Shown here: one piece after another, positions 40,951 to 53,998 of the stretch
How positions within the stretch are numbered: the first letter of the stretch is position 1
How the letters are laid out: each line of letters begins with the position of its first letter
DNA from: Synchiropus splendidus
Taxonomy: Eukaryota > Chordata > Actinopteri > Syngnathiformes > Callionymidae
Length of the DNA: 64,000 nucleotides
Direction: 5' to 3'
NCBI RefSeq assembly: GCF_027744825.2
Contig: NC_071351.1
Location: forward strand, 16,071,001 to 16,135,000
Notes under the pieces: model-generated
The model's database searches: none
What the model was told of the DNA's origin: nothing
The model's input: the letters and a program-made list of their open reading frames with translations, nothing else
Made by a program: the position numbers and the translations under genes

Positions 40951-41153
40951 CTCCAGCTATAGCAGAAAGGGTCTTTCTAGTAGTTGCACATCAAATCTAA
41001 GCTGTCTGAAGTGTTTTTCGAAAGTTATCAACACTTTTATGTTTGGCGTTCCGAAACCCACCTTATCTCAGGCTGAAAAGCGTTTTTGTGCATTGTGCCA
41101 TAACTTTTCAGGGAAGCTTCAGAACATGAAATTTTAACCTCCCACTATAGCAG

Positions 41154-42454
41154 AAAGGGTCTTTCTTGTAGTTGCACATCAAATCTAAGCTGTCTGAAGT
41201 GTTTTTCGAAAGTAATCAACACTTTTATGTTTGGCGTTCCGAAACCCACCTTATCTCAGGCTGAAAAGCCTTTTTGTGCATTGTGCCATAACTTCTCAGG
41301 GAAGCTTCAGAACATGAAATTTTAACCTCCCACTATAGCAGAAAGCGTCTTTCTAGTAGTTGCACATCAAATCTAAGCTCTCTGAAGTGTTTTTTGAAAG
41401 TTATCAATACTTTTATGTTTGGCGTTCTAAAAACCCACCTTATCTAAGGCTGAAAGGCGTTTTTGTGCATTGTGCCATAACTTTTCAGGGAAGCTTCAGA
41501 CCATGAAATTTTAACCTCCCACTATAGCAGAAAGGGTCTTTCTAGTAGTTGCACATCAAATCTAAGCTGTCTGAAGTGTTTTTTGAAAGTTATCAACACT
41601 TTTATGTTTGCCGTTTCAAAACCCACCTTATCTCAGGCTGAAAAGCGTTTTTTGTGCATTGTGCCATAACTTTTCAGGGAAGCTTCTGAACATGAAATTT
41701 TAACCTCCCACTATAGCAGAAAGTGTCTTTCTAGTAGTTGCACATCAAATCTAAGCTGTTTGAAGTGTTTTTCGAAAGTTATCAAAACTTTTATGTTTGG
41801 CATTCCAAAACCCACCTTATTTCAGGCTGAAAAGCGTTTTTGTGCATTGTGCCATAACTTTTCTGGGAAGCTTCAGAACATGGAATTTTAACATGCCACT
41901 ATAGCAGAAAAGGTCTTTCTAGTTGTTGCACATCAAATCTAAGCTGTCTGAAGTGTTTTTCGAAATTTATCAACACTTATGTTTAGCGTTCCGAAACCCA
42001 CCTTATCTCAGGCTGAAAAGCTTTTTTGTGCATTGTGCCATAACTTTTCAGGGAAGCTTCAGACCATGAAATTTCAACCTCCCACTATAGCAGATAGGGT
42101 CTTTCTAGTAGTTGCACATCAAATCTAAGCTGTCTGAAGTGTTTTTTGAAAGTTATCAACATTTTTATGATTGGCGTTGCGAAACCCACCTTATCTCAGG
42201 CTGAAAAGCGTTTTTGTGCATTGTGCCATAACTTTTCAGGAAAGCTTGTGAACATGAAATTTTAACCTCCCACTATAGCAGAAAGGGTCTTTCTAGTAGT
42301 TGCACATCAAATCTAAGCTGTCTGAAGTGTTTTTCGAAAGTTATCAAAACTTTTATGTTTGGCATTCCAAAACCCACCTTATCTCAGGCTGAAAAGCGTT
42401 TTTGTGCATTGTGCCATAACTTTTCAGGGAAGCTTCAGAACATGAAATTTTACC
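41154..42454. repeat. Eight-monomer unit, copy 2
   Basis: Partner of 39650-40950. It differs by GTAATCAAC at about 41212, a replaced monomer around 41404-41590 and scattered substitutions. The divergence is concentrated in patches, which suggests conversion or exchange after duplication. The match fades near 42450, where this copy has a short TTTTACCTCCC. Confidence 0.82.
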
Positions 42455-45400
42455 TCCCACTATAGCAGAAAGGGTCTTTCTAGTAGTTGCACATCAAATC
42501 TAAAATGTCTGAAGTGTTTTTCGAAAGTTATTAACACTTTTATGTTTGGCGTTCCGATACCCACCTTATCTCAGGCTGAAAAGCGTTTTTGTGCATTGTG
42601 CCATAACTTTTCAGGGAAGCTTCAGAACATGAAATTTTTAACCTCCCATTGTAGCAGAAAGGGTCTTTCTAGTAGTTGCACATCAAATCTAAGCTGTCTG
42701 AAGTGTTTTTCGAAAGTTATCAACACTTTTATGTTTGGCGTTCCGAAACCCACCTTATCTCAGGCTGAAAAGCGTTTTTACGCATTGTGCCATAACTTTT
42801 CAGGGAAGCTTCAGAACATGAAATTTTAACGTCCCACTATAGCAGAAAGGGTCTTTCTATTAGTTGCACATCAAATCTAAGCTGTCTGAAGTGTTTTTCG
42901 AAAGTTATCAACACTTTTATGTTTGGCGTTCCGAAACCCACCTTATCTCAGGCTGAAAAGCGTTTTTGTGCATTGTGCCATAACTTTTCAGGGAAGCTTC
43001 AGAACATGAAATTTTAACCTCCCACTATAGCAGATAGGGTCTTTCTAGTAGGTGCACATAAAATCTAAGGAGTCCGACGTGTGTTTCGAAAGTTATCAAC
43101 ACTTTTATGTTTGGCGTTCCGAAATCCACCTTATCTCAGGCTGAAAAGCGTTTTTGTGCATTGTGCCATAACTTTTTAGGGAAGCTTCAGAACATGAAAT
43201 TTTAACCTCCCACTATAGCAGAAAGGGTCTTTGTAGTAGTTGCACATCAAATCTAAGCTGTCTGAAGTGTTTTTCGAAAGTTAACACTTTTATGTTTGGC
43301 GTTCCGAAACCCACCTTATCTGAGGCTGAAAAGCGTTTTTGTGCATTGTGCCATAACTTTTCAGGGAAGCTTCAGAACATGAAATTTTAACCTCCCACTA
43401 TAGCAGAAAGGGTCTTTCTAGTAGTTGCACATCAAATCTAAGCTGTGAAGTGTTTTTCGAAAGTGATCAACACTTTTATGTTTGGCGTTACGAAACCCAC
43501 CTTATCTTAGGCTGAAAAGCGTTTTTGTGCATAGTGCCATAACTTTTCAGGGAAGCTTCAGAACATAAAATTTTAACCTCCCACTATAGCAGAAAGGGTC
43601 TTTCTAGTAGTTGCACATCAAATCTAAGCTGTCTGAAGTGTTTTTCGAAAGTTATTAACACTTTTATGTTTGGCGTTCCGATACCCACCTTATCTCAGGC
43701 TGAAAAGCGTTTTTGTGCATTGTGCCATAACTTTACAGGGAAGCTTCAGAACATGAAATTTTAACCTCCCACTATAGCAGAAAGGGTCTTTCTAGTAGTT
43801 GCACATCAAATCTAAGCTGTCTGAAGTCTTTTTCGAAAGTTATCAACACTTTTATGTTTGGCGTTCCGAAACCCACCTTATCTCAGTTTGAAAAGCGTTT
43901 TTGTGCATTGTGCCATAACTTTTCAGGGAAGCTTCAGAACATGAAATTTTAACCTCCCACTATAGCAGAAAGGGTCTTTCTAGTAGTTGCTCATCAAATC
44001 TAAGCTATCTGAAGTGTTTTTCGAAAGTTATCAACACTTTTATGTTTGGCGTTCCGAAACCCACCTTATCTCAGGCTGAAAAGCGTTTTTGTGCATTGTG
44101 ACATATCTTTTCAGGGAAGCTTCAGAACTTGAAATTTTAACCTCCCACTATAGCAGATAGGGTCTTTCTAGTAGGTGCACATAAAATCTAAGGAGTCCGA
44201 CGTGTTTTTCGAAAGTTATCAACACTTTTATGTTTGGCGTTCCGAAATCCACCTTATCTCAGGCTGAAAAGCGTTTTTGTGCATTGTGCCATAACTTTTT
44301 AGGGAAGCTTCAGAACATGAAATTTTAACCTCCCACTATAGCAGAAAGGGTCTTTCTAGTAGTTGCACATAAAATCTAAGCTGTCTGAAGTGTTTTTCGA
44401 AAGATATCAACACTTTTATGTTTGGCGTTCCGAAACCCACCTTATCTCAGGCTGAAAAGCGTTTTTGTGCATTGTGCCATAACTTTTCAGGGAAGCTTCA
44501 GAACATGAAGTTTTAACCTCCCACTATAGCAGAAAGGGTCTTTGTAGTAGTTGCACATCAAATCTAAGCTGTCTGAAGTGTTTTTCGAAAGTTATCAACA
44601 CTTTTATGTTTGGCGTTCCGAAACCCACCTTATCTGAGGCTGAAAAGCGTTTTTGTGCATTGTGCCATAACTTTTCAGGGAAGCTTCAGAACATGAAATT
44701 TTAACCTCCCACTATAGCAGAAAGGGTCTTTCTAGTAGTTGCACATCAAATCTAAGCTGTCTGAAGTTTTTTTCGAAAGTTATCAACACTTTTATGTTTG
44801 GTGTTCCGAAACCCACCTTATCTCAGTCTGAAAAGCGTTTTTGTGCATTGTACCATAACTTTTCAGGGAAGCTTCAGAACATGAAATTTTAACCTCCCAC
44901 TATAGCAGAAAGGGTCTTTCTAGTAGTTGCATATCAAATCTAAGCTGTCTGAAGTGTTTTTCGAAAGTTATCAACACTTTTATGTTTGGCGTTCCGAAAC
45001 CCACCTTATCTCAGGCTGAAAAGCGTTTTTGTGCATTGTGCCATAACTTTTCAGGGAAGCTTCAGAACATGAAATTTTAACCTCCAACTATAGCAGAAAG
45101 GGTCTTTCTAGTAGTTGCACATCAAATCAAAGCTGTCTGAAGTGTTTTTCGAAAGTTATCAACACTTTTATGTTTGGCGTTCCGAAACCCACCTTATCTC
45201 AGGCTAAAAGGCGTTTTTGTGCATTGTGCCAAAACTTCTTAGGGAAGCTTCAGAACATGGAATTTTAACCCCCCACTATAGCAGATAGGGTCTTTCTAGT
45301 AGGTGCACATCAAATCTAAGCAGTCCGACGTGTTTTTCGAAAGTTATCAACACTTTTATGTTTGGCGTACCGAAATCCACCTTATCTCAGGCTGAAAAGC

Positions 45401-48400
45401 GTTTTGGTGCATTGTGCCATAACTTTTCAGGGAAGCTTCAGAACATGAAATTTTAACCTCCCACTATAGCAGAAAGGGTCTTTCTAGTAGTTGCACATCA
45501 AATCTAAGCTGTCTGAAGTGTTTTTCCAAAGATATCAACACTTATGTTTAGCGTTCCGAAACCCACCTTATCTCAGGCTGAAAAGCGTTTTTGTGCATTG
45601 TGCCATAACTTTTCAGGAAAGCTTCAGAACATGAAATTTTAACCTCCCACTTTTGCAGAAAGGGTCCTTCTAGTAGTTGCAGATCAAATCTAAGCTGTCT
45701 GAAGTGTTTTTCGAAAGTTATCAACACTTTTATGTTTGGCGTTCCGAAACCCACCTTATCTCAGGCTGAAAAGCGTTTTTGTGCATTGTGCCATAACTTT
45801 TCAGGGAAGCTTCAGAACATGAAATTCTAACCTCCCACTACAGCAGAAAGGGTCTTTCTAGTAGTTGCACATCAAATCTAAGCAGTCTGAAGTGTTTTTC
45901 GAAAGTTATCAACACTTTTATGTTTGGCGTTCCGAAACCCACCATATCTCAGGCTGAAAAGCGTTTTTGTGCATTGTACCATAACTTTTCAGGGAAGCTT
46001 CAGAACATGAAATTTTAACCTCCCACTATTGCAGAAAGGGTCTTTCTAGTAGTTGCACATCAAATCTATGCTGTCTGAAGTGTTTTTCGAAAGTTATCAA
46101 CACTTTTATGTTTGGCGTTTCGAAACCCACCTTATCTCAGGCTGAAAAGCGTTTTTGTGCATTGTGCCATAACTTCTTAGGGAAGCTTCAGAACATGACA
46201 TTTTAACCTCCCACTATAGCAGATAGGGTCTTTCTAGTAGGTGCACATCAAATCTAAGCAGTCTGAAGTGTTTTTCGAAAGCCATCAACACTTTTATGTT
46301 TGGCGTACCGAAATCCACCTTATCTCTGGCTGAAAAGCGTTTTTGTGCATTGTGCCATAACTTTTCAGGGAAGCTTCAGCACATCAAATTTTAACCTCCC
46401 ACTATAGCAGAAAGTGTCTTTCTAGTAGTTGCACATCAAATCTAAGCTGTCTGAAGTGTTTTTCGAAAGTTATCAACACTTTTATGTTTGGCGTTCCGAA
46501 CCCCCCTTATCTAAGGCTGAAAGGCGTTTTTGTGCATTGTGCCATAACTTTTCAGGGAAGCTTCAGAACATGAAATTTTAACCTCCCACTATAGCAGAAA
46601 GGGTCTTTCTATTAGTTGCACATCAAAACTAAGCTGTCTGATGTGTTTTTCGAAAGTTATCAACACTTTTATGTTTGGCGTTCCGAAACCCACCTTATCT
46701 CAGGCTGAAAAGCGTTTTTGTGCATTGTGCCATAACTTTTCAGGGAAGATTCAGAACATGAAATTTTAACCTCCCACTATAGCAGAAAGGGTCTTTCTAG
46801 TAGTTGCACATCAAATCTAAGCTGTCTGAAGTGTTTTTCGAAAGTTATCAACACGTTTATGTTTGGCGTTCCGAAACCCACCTTATCTCAGGCTGAAAAG
46901 CCTTTTTGTGCATTGTGCCATAACTTTTCAGGGAAGCTTCTGAACATGAAATTTTAACCTCCCACTATAGCAGAAAGGGTCTTTCTAGTAGTTGCACATC
47001 AAATCTAAGCTGTCTGAAGTGTTTTTCGAAAGTTATCAAAACTTTTATGTTTGGCGTTCCGAAACCCACCTTATCTCAGGCTGAAAAGCGTTTTTGTGCA
47101 TTGTGCCATAACTTTTCAGGGAAGCTTCAGAACATGACATTTTAACCTCCCACTATAGCAGAAAGGGTCTTTCTAGTTGTTGCACATCAAATCTAAGCTG
47201 TCTGAAGTGTTTTTCGAAAGTTATCAACATTTTTATGTTTGGTGTTCCGAAACCCACCTTATCTCAGGCTGAAAAGCGTTTTTGTGCATTGAGCCATAAC
47301 TTTTCAGGGAAGCTTCAGAACATGAAATTTTAACCTCCCACTATAGCAGAAAGGGTCTTTCTATTTGTTGAACATCAAATCTAAGCTGTCTGAAGTGTTT
47401 TTCGAAAGTTATCAACATTTTTATGTTTGGTGTTCCGAAACCCAACTTATCTCAGGCTGAAAAGCGTTTTTGTGCATTGTGCCATAACTTTTCATGGAAG
47501 CTTCAGAACATGAAATTTTAACCTCCCACTATAGCAGAAAGGGTCTTTCTAGTAGTTGCAGATCAAATATAAGCTGTCTGAAGTGTTTTTCGAAAGATAT
47601 CAACACTTTTATGTTTGGCGTTCCGAAAACCACCTTATCTCAGGCTGAAAAGCGTTTTTGTGCATTGTGCCATAACTTTTCAGGGAAGCTTCAGAACATA
47701 AAATTTTAACGTCCCACTATAGCAGAGAGGGTCTTTCTAGTAGTTGCACATCAAATCTAAGCTGTCTGAAGTGTTTTTCGAAAGTTATCAACACTTTTAT
47801 GTTTGGCGTTCCGAAACCCACCTTATCTCAGGCTAAAAAGCGTTTTTGTGCATTGTGCCATAACTTTTCAGGGAAGCTTCAGAACATAAAATTTTTACCT
47901 CCCACTATAGCAGAAAGGGTCTTTCTAGTAGTTGCACATCAAATCTAAGCTGTCTGAAGTGTTTTTCGAAAGTTATTAACACTTTTATGTTTGGCGTTCC
48001 GAAACCCACCTTATCTCAGGCTGAAAACGCCTTTTTACGCATTGTGCCATTACTTTTCAGGGAAGCTTCAGAACATGAAATTTTAACCTCCCACTATAGC
48101 AGAAAGGGTCTTTCTAGTAGTTGCTCATCAAATCTAAGCTGTCTGAAGTGTTTTTCGAAAGTTATCAACACGTTTATGTTTGGCGTTCCGAAACCCACCT
48201 TATCTCAGGCTGAAAAGCGTTTTTGTGCATTGTCCCATAACTTTTCAGGGAAGCTTCAGAACATGAAATTTTAACCTCCCACTATAGCAGAAAGGGTCTT
48301 TCTAGTAGTTGCACATCAAATCTAAGCTGTCTGAAGTGTTTTTCGAAAGTTATCAACACTTTTATGTTTGGCGTTCCGAAAACCACCTTATCTCTGGCTG

Positions 48401-49631
48401 AAAAGCGTTTTTGTGCATTGTGCCATAACTTTTCAGGGAAGCTTCAGAACATAAAATTTTAACCATCCACTATAGCAGAAAGGGTCTTTCTAGTAGTTGC
48501 TCATCAAATCTAAGCTGTCTGAAGTGTTTTTCGAAAGTTATCAACACGTTTATGTTTGGCGTTCCGAAACCCACCTTATCTCAGGCTGAAAAGCGTTTTT
48601 GTGCATTGTGCCATATCTTTTCAGGGAAGCTTCAGAACATGAAATTTTAACCTCCCACTATAGCAGAAAGGGTCTTTCTAGTAGTTGCAGATCAAATATA
48701 AGCTGTCTGAAGTGTTTTTCGAAAGATATCAACACTTTTATGTTTAGCGTTCCGATACCCACCTTATCTCAGTCTGAAAAGCGTTTTTGTGCATTGTGCC
48801 ATAACTTTTCAGGGAAGCTTCAGAACATGAAATTTTAACCTCCCGCTATAGCAGAAAGGGTCTTTCTAGTAGTTGCACATCCAATATAAGCTGTCTGAAG
48901 TGTTTTTCGAAAGTTATCAACACTTTTATGTTTGGCGTTCCGAAACCCACCTTATCTCAGGCTGAAAACCCCTTTTTACGCATTGTGCCATTACTTTTCA
49001 GGGAAGCTTCAGAACATGAAATTTTAACCTCCCACTATAGCAGAAAGGGTCTTTCTAGTAGTTGCTCATCAAATCTAAGCTGTCTGAAGAGTTTTTCGAA
49101 AGTTATCAACACGTTTATGTTTGGCGTTCCGAAACCCACCTTATCTCAGGCTGAAAAGCGTTTTTGTGCATTGTGTCATATCTTTTCAGGGAAGCTTCAG
49201 AACATGAAATTTTAACCTCCCACTATAGCAGAAAGGGTCTTTCTAATAGTTGCACATCAAATCTAAGCTGTCTGAAGTGTTTTTCGAAAGTTATCAACAC
49301 TTTTATGTTTGGCGTTCCGAACCCCCCTTATCTAAGGCTGAAAGGCGTTTTTGTGCATTGTGCCATAACTTTTCAGGGAAGCTTCAGAACATGAAATTTT
49401 AACCTCCCACTATAGCAGAAAAGGTCTTTCTAGTAGTTGCACATCAAATATAAGCTGTCTGAAGTGTTTTTCGAAAGATATCAACACTTTTATGTTTAGC
49501 GTTCCGATACCCACCTTATCTCAGGCTGAAAAGCGTTTTTGTGCATTGTGCCATAACTTTTCAGGGAAGCTTCAGAACATGAAATTTTAACCTCCCACTA
49601 TAGGAGAAAGGGTCTTTCTCGTAGTTGCACT
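42455..49631. repeat. Heterogeneous family A segment
   Basis: Mixed monomers without a long exact unit. A distinctive monomer with CAGATAGGG, TAGGTGCACATAAAATC and GGAGTCCGACGTG occurs near 43031 and again near 44153, about six monomers apart. Looser relatives (GGTGCACATC with AAGCAGTC) lie near 45300 and 46230. Small indels include a loss of TCAA near 43277 and of CTG near 43446. Monomers with GATCAAATATAAGC and GAAAGATATC appear near 47560 and 48690 and recur further right. No gene or mobile element seen. Confidence 0.8.
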
Positions 49632-51176
49632 TCAAATCTAAGCTGTCTGAAGTGTTTTTCGAAAGTTATCAACATTTTTATGTTTGGCGTTCCGAAACCC
49701 ACCTTATCTCAGGCTGAAAAGCGTTTTTGTGCATTGTGCCATAACTTTTCAGGGAAGCTTCAGAACATGAAATTTTAACCTCCCGCTATAGCAGAAACGG
49801 TCTTTCTAGTAGTTGCACATCCAATATAAGCTGTCTGAAGTGTTTTTCGAAAGTTATCAACACTTTTATGTTTGGCGTTCCGAAACCCACCTTATCTCAG
49901 GCTGAAAAGCGTTTTTGTGCATTGTGCCATAACTTTTCAGGGAAGCTTCAGAACATGAAATTTTAACCTCCCACTATAGCAGAAAGGGTCTTTCTCGTAG
50001 TTGCACATCAAATCTAAGCTGTCTGAAGTGTTTTTTGAAAGTTATCAACATTTTTATGATTGGCGTTCCGAAACCCACCTTATCTCAGGCTGAAAAGCGT
50101 TTTTGTGCATTGTGCCATAACTTTTCAGGGAAGCTTCAGAACATGAAATTTTAACCTCCCACTATAGCAGAAAGGGTCTTTCTTGTAGTTGCACATCAAA
50201 TCTAAGCTGTCTGAAGTGTTTTTCGAAAGTTATCACCACTTTTATGTTTGCCGTTCCGAAACCCACCTTATCTCAGGCTGAAAAGCGTTTTTGTGCATTG
50301 TGCCATAACTTTTCAGGGAAGCTTCAGAACATGAAATTTTAACCTCCCACTAAAGCAGAAAGGGTCTTTCTAGTAGTTGCTCATCAAATCTCAGCTGTCT
50401 GAAGTGTTTTTCGAAAGTTATCAACACGTTTATGTTTGGCGTTCCGAAACCCACCTTATCTCAGGCTGAAAAGCGTATTTGTGCATTGTGCCATAACTTT
50501 TCAGGGAAGCTTCAGAACATGAAATTTTAACCTCCCACTATAGCAGAAAGGGTCTTTCTAGTAGTTGCACATCAAATCTAAGCTGTCTGAAGTGTTTTTC
50601 GAAAGTTATCAACACTTTTATGTTTGGCGTTCCGAAAACCACCTTATCTCTGGCTGAAAAGCGTTTTTGTGCATTGTGCCATAACTTTTCAGGGAAGCTT
50701 CAGAACATAAAATTTTAACCTCCCACTATAGCAGAAAGTGTCTTTCTAGTAGTTGCACATCAAATCTAAGCTGTCTGAAGTGTTTTTCGAAAGTTATCAA
50801 CACTTTTATGTTTGGCTTTCCGAAACCCACCTTATCTCAGCCTGAAAACGCCTTTTTACGCATTGTGCCATTACTTTTCAGGGAAGCTTCAGAACATGAA
50901 ATTTTAACCTCCCACTATAGCAGAAAGGGTCTTTCTAGTAGTTGCTCATCAAATCTAAGCTGTCTGAAGTGTTTTTCGAAAGTTATCAACATTTTTATGA
51001 TTGGCGTTCCGAAACCCACCTTATCTCAGGCAGAAAAGCGTTTTTGTGCATTGTGCCATAACTTTTCAGGGAAGCTTCAGAACATGAAATTTTAACCTCC
51101 CACTATAGCAGAAAGGGTCTTTCTAGTAGTTGCACATCAAATCTAAGCTGTCTGAAGTGTTTTTCGAAAGTTATCA
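49632..51176. repeat. 1545-bp duplicated segment, copy 1
   Basis: It matches 52454-53998 at an offset of 2822 bp (15 monomers). Edges are set by mismatches at 49631/52453 and 51177/53999. Shared rare variants include CCCGCTATAGCAGAAACGG, CACATCCAATATAAGC, TCTTTCTCGTAG, TATGATTGG, TTATCACCAC with TTTGCCG, CACTAAAGCAG and AAATCTCAGC. Two differences were seen: T49866 versus C52688, and A50477 versus T53299. Confidence 0.9.
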
Positions 51177-51839
51177 CCACTTTTATGTTTGCCGTTCCGA
51201 AACCCACCTTATCTCAGGCTGAAAAGCGTTTTTGTGCATTGTGCCATAACTTTTCAGGGAAGCTTCTGAACATGAAATTTTAACCTCCCACTATAGCAGA
51301 AAGTGTCTTTCTAGTAGTTGCACATCAAATCTAAGCTGTCTGAAGTGTTTTTCGAAAGTTATCAACACTTTTATGTTTGGCTTTCCGAAACCCACCTTAT
51401 CTCAGCCTGAAAACGCCTTTTTACGCATTGTGCCATTACTTTTCAGGGAAGCTTCAGAACATGAAATTTTAACCTCCCACTATAGCAGAAAGGGTCTTTC
51501 TAGTAGTTGCTCATCAAATCTAAGCTGTCTGAAGTGTTTTTCGAAAGTTATCAACATTTTTATGATTGGCGTTCCGAAACCCACCTTATCTCAGGCAGAA
51601 AAGCGTTTTTGTGCATTGTGCCATAACTTTTCAGGGAAGCTTCAGAACATGAAATTTTAACCTCCCACTATAGCAGAAAGGGTCTTTCTAGTAGTTGCAC
51701 ATCAAATCTAAGCTGTCTGAAGTGTTTTTCGAAAGTTATCACCACTTTTATGTTTGCCGTTCCGAAACCCACCTTATCTCAGGCTGAAAAGCGTTTTTGT
51801 GCATTGTGCCATAACTTTTCAGGGAAGCTTCTGAACATG
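50710..51839. repeat. Trimer doublet (2 x 565 bp)
   Basis: Two adjacent copies of a three-monomer block, 50710-51274 and 51275-51839. Each starts with GAAAGTGTCTTTC, then has TTTGGCTTTCC, CAGCCTGAAAACGCC, GCCATTACTTTTC, TTGCTCATC, TATGATTGG, CAGGCAGAAAAGC, and TTATCACCAC with TTTGCCG. The first two monomers also occur in the copy starting near 53560. Confidence 0.88.
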
Positions 51840-52453
51840 AAATTTTAACCTCCCACTATAGCAGAAAGGGTCTTTCTAGTAGTTGCACATCAAATCTAAG
51901 CTGTCTGAAGTGTTTTTCGAAAGTTATCAAAACTTTTATGTTTGGCGTTCCGAAACCCACCTTATCTCAGGCTGAAAAGCGTTTTTGTGCATTGTGCCAT
52001 AACTTTTCAGGGAAGCTTCAGAACATGACATTTTAACCTCCCACTATAGCAGAAAGGGTCTTTCTAGTTGTTGCACATCAAATCTAAGCTGTCTGAAGTG
52101 TTTTTCGAAAGTTATCAACATTTTTATGTTTGGTGTTCCGAAACCCACCTTATCTCAGGCTGAAAAGCGTTTTTGTGCATTGTGCCATAACTTTTCAGGG
52201 AAGCTTCAGAACATGAAATTTTAACCTCCCACTATAGCAGAAAGGGTCTTTCTAGTTGTTGCACATCAAATCTAAGCTGTCTGAAGTGTTTTTCGAAAGT
52301 TATCAACATTTTTATGTTTGGTGTTCCGAAACCCACCTTATCTCAGGCTGAAAAGCGTTTTTGTGCATTGTGCCATAACTTTTCAGGGAAGCTTCAGAAC
52401 ATGAAATTTTAACCTCCCACTATAGCAGAAAGGGTCTTTCTAGTAGTTGCACA

Positions 52454-53998
52454 TCAAATCTAAGCTGTCTGAAGTGTTTTTCGAAAGTTATCAACATTTT
52501 TATGTTTGGCGTTCCGAAACCCACCTTATCTCAGGCTGAAAAGCGTTTTTGTGCATTGTGCCATAACTTTTCAGGGAAGCTTCAGAACATGAAATTTTAA
52601 CCTCCCGCTATAGCAGAAACGGTCTTTCTAGTAGTTGCACATCCAATATAAGCTGTCTGAAGTGTTTTTCGAAAGTTATCAACACTTCTATGTTTGGCGT
52701 TCCGAAACCCACCTTATCTCAGGCTGAAAAGCGTTTTTGTGCATTGTGCCATAACTTTTCAGGGAAGCTTCAGAACATGAAATTTTAACCTCCCACTATA
52801 GCAGAAAGGGTCTTTCTCGTAGTTGCACATCAAATCTAAGCTGTCTGAAGTGTTTTTTGAAAGTTATCAACATTTTTATGATTGGCGTTCCGAAACCCAC
52901 CTTATCTCAGGCTGAAAAGCGTTTTTGTGCATTGTGCCATAACTTTTCAGGGAAGCTTCAGAACATGAAATTTTAACCTCCCACTATAGCAGAAAGGGTC
53001 TTTCTTGTAGTTGCACATCAAATCTAAGCTGTCTGAAGTGTTTTTCGAAAGTTATCACCACTTTTATGTTTGCCGTTCCGAAACCCACCTTATCTCAGGC
53101 TGAAAAGCGTTTTTGTGCATTGTGCCATAACTTTTCAGGGAAGCTTCAGAACATGAAATTTTAACCTCCCACTAAAGCAGAAAGGGTCTTTCTAGTAGTT
53201 GCTCATCAAATCTCAGCTGTCTGAAGTGTTTTTCGAAAGTTATCAACACGTTTATGTTTGGCGTTCCGAAACCCACCTTATCTCAGGCTGAAAAGCGTTT
53301 TTGTGCATTGTGCCATAACTTTTCAGGGAAGCTTCAGAACATGAAATTTTAACCTCCCACTATAGCAGAAAGGGTCTTTCTAGTAGTTGCACATCAAATC
53401 TAAGCTGTCTGAAGTGTTTTTCGAAAGTTATCAACACTTTTATGTTTGGCGTTCCGAAAACCACCTTATCTCTGGCTGAAAAGCGTTTTTGTGCATTGTG
53501 CCATAACTTTTCAGGGAAGCTTCAGAACATAAAATTTTAACCTCCCACTATAGCAGAAAGTGTCTTTCTAGTAGTTGCACATCAAATCTAAGCTGTCTGA
53601 AGTGTTTTTCGAAAGTTATCAACACTTTTATGTTTGGCTTTCCGAAACCCACCTTATCTCAGCCTGAAAACGCCTTTTTACGCATTGTGCCATTACTTTT
53701 CAGGGAAGCTTCAGAACATGAAATTTTAACCTCCCACTATAGCAGAAAGGGTCTTTCTAGTAGTTGCTCATCAAATCTAAGCTGTCTGAAGTGTTTTTCG
53801 AAAGTTATCAACATTTTTATGATTGGCGTTCCGAAACCCACCTTATCTCAGGCAGAAAAGCGTTTTTGTGCATTGTGCCATAACTTTTCAGGGAAGCTTC
53901 AGAACATGAAATTTTAACCTCCCACTATAGCAGAAAGGGTCTTTCTAGTAGTTGCACATCAAATCTAAGCTGTCTGAAGTGTTTTTCGAAAGTTATCA
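52454..53998. repeat. 1545-bp duplicated segment, copy 2
   Basis: Partner of 49632-51176. It contains only the first part of the 565-bp trimer, so the trimer doubling at 50710-51839 either happened after this copy was made or lies outside what was copied. To the right the array continues with GGTGTTCC monomers similar to those at 52090-52400. Confidence 0.88.
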
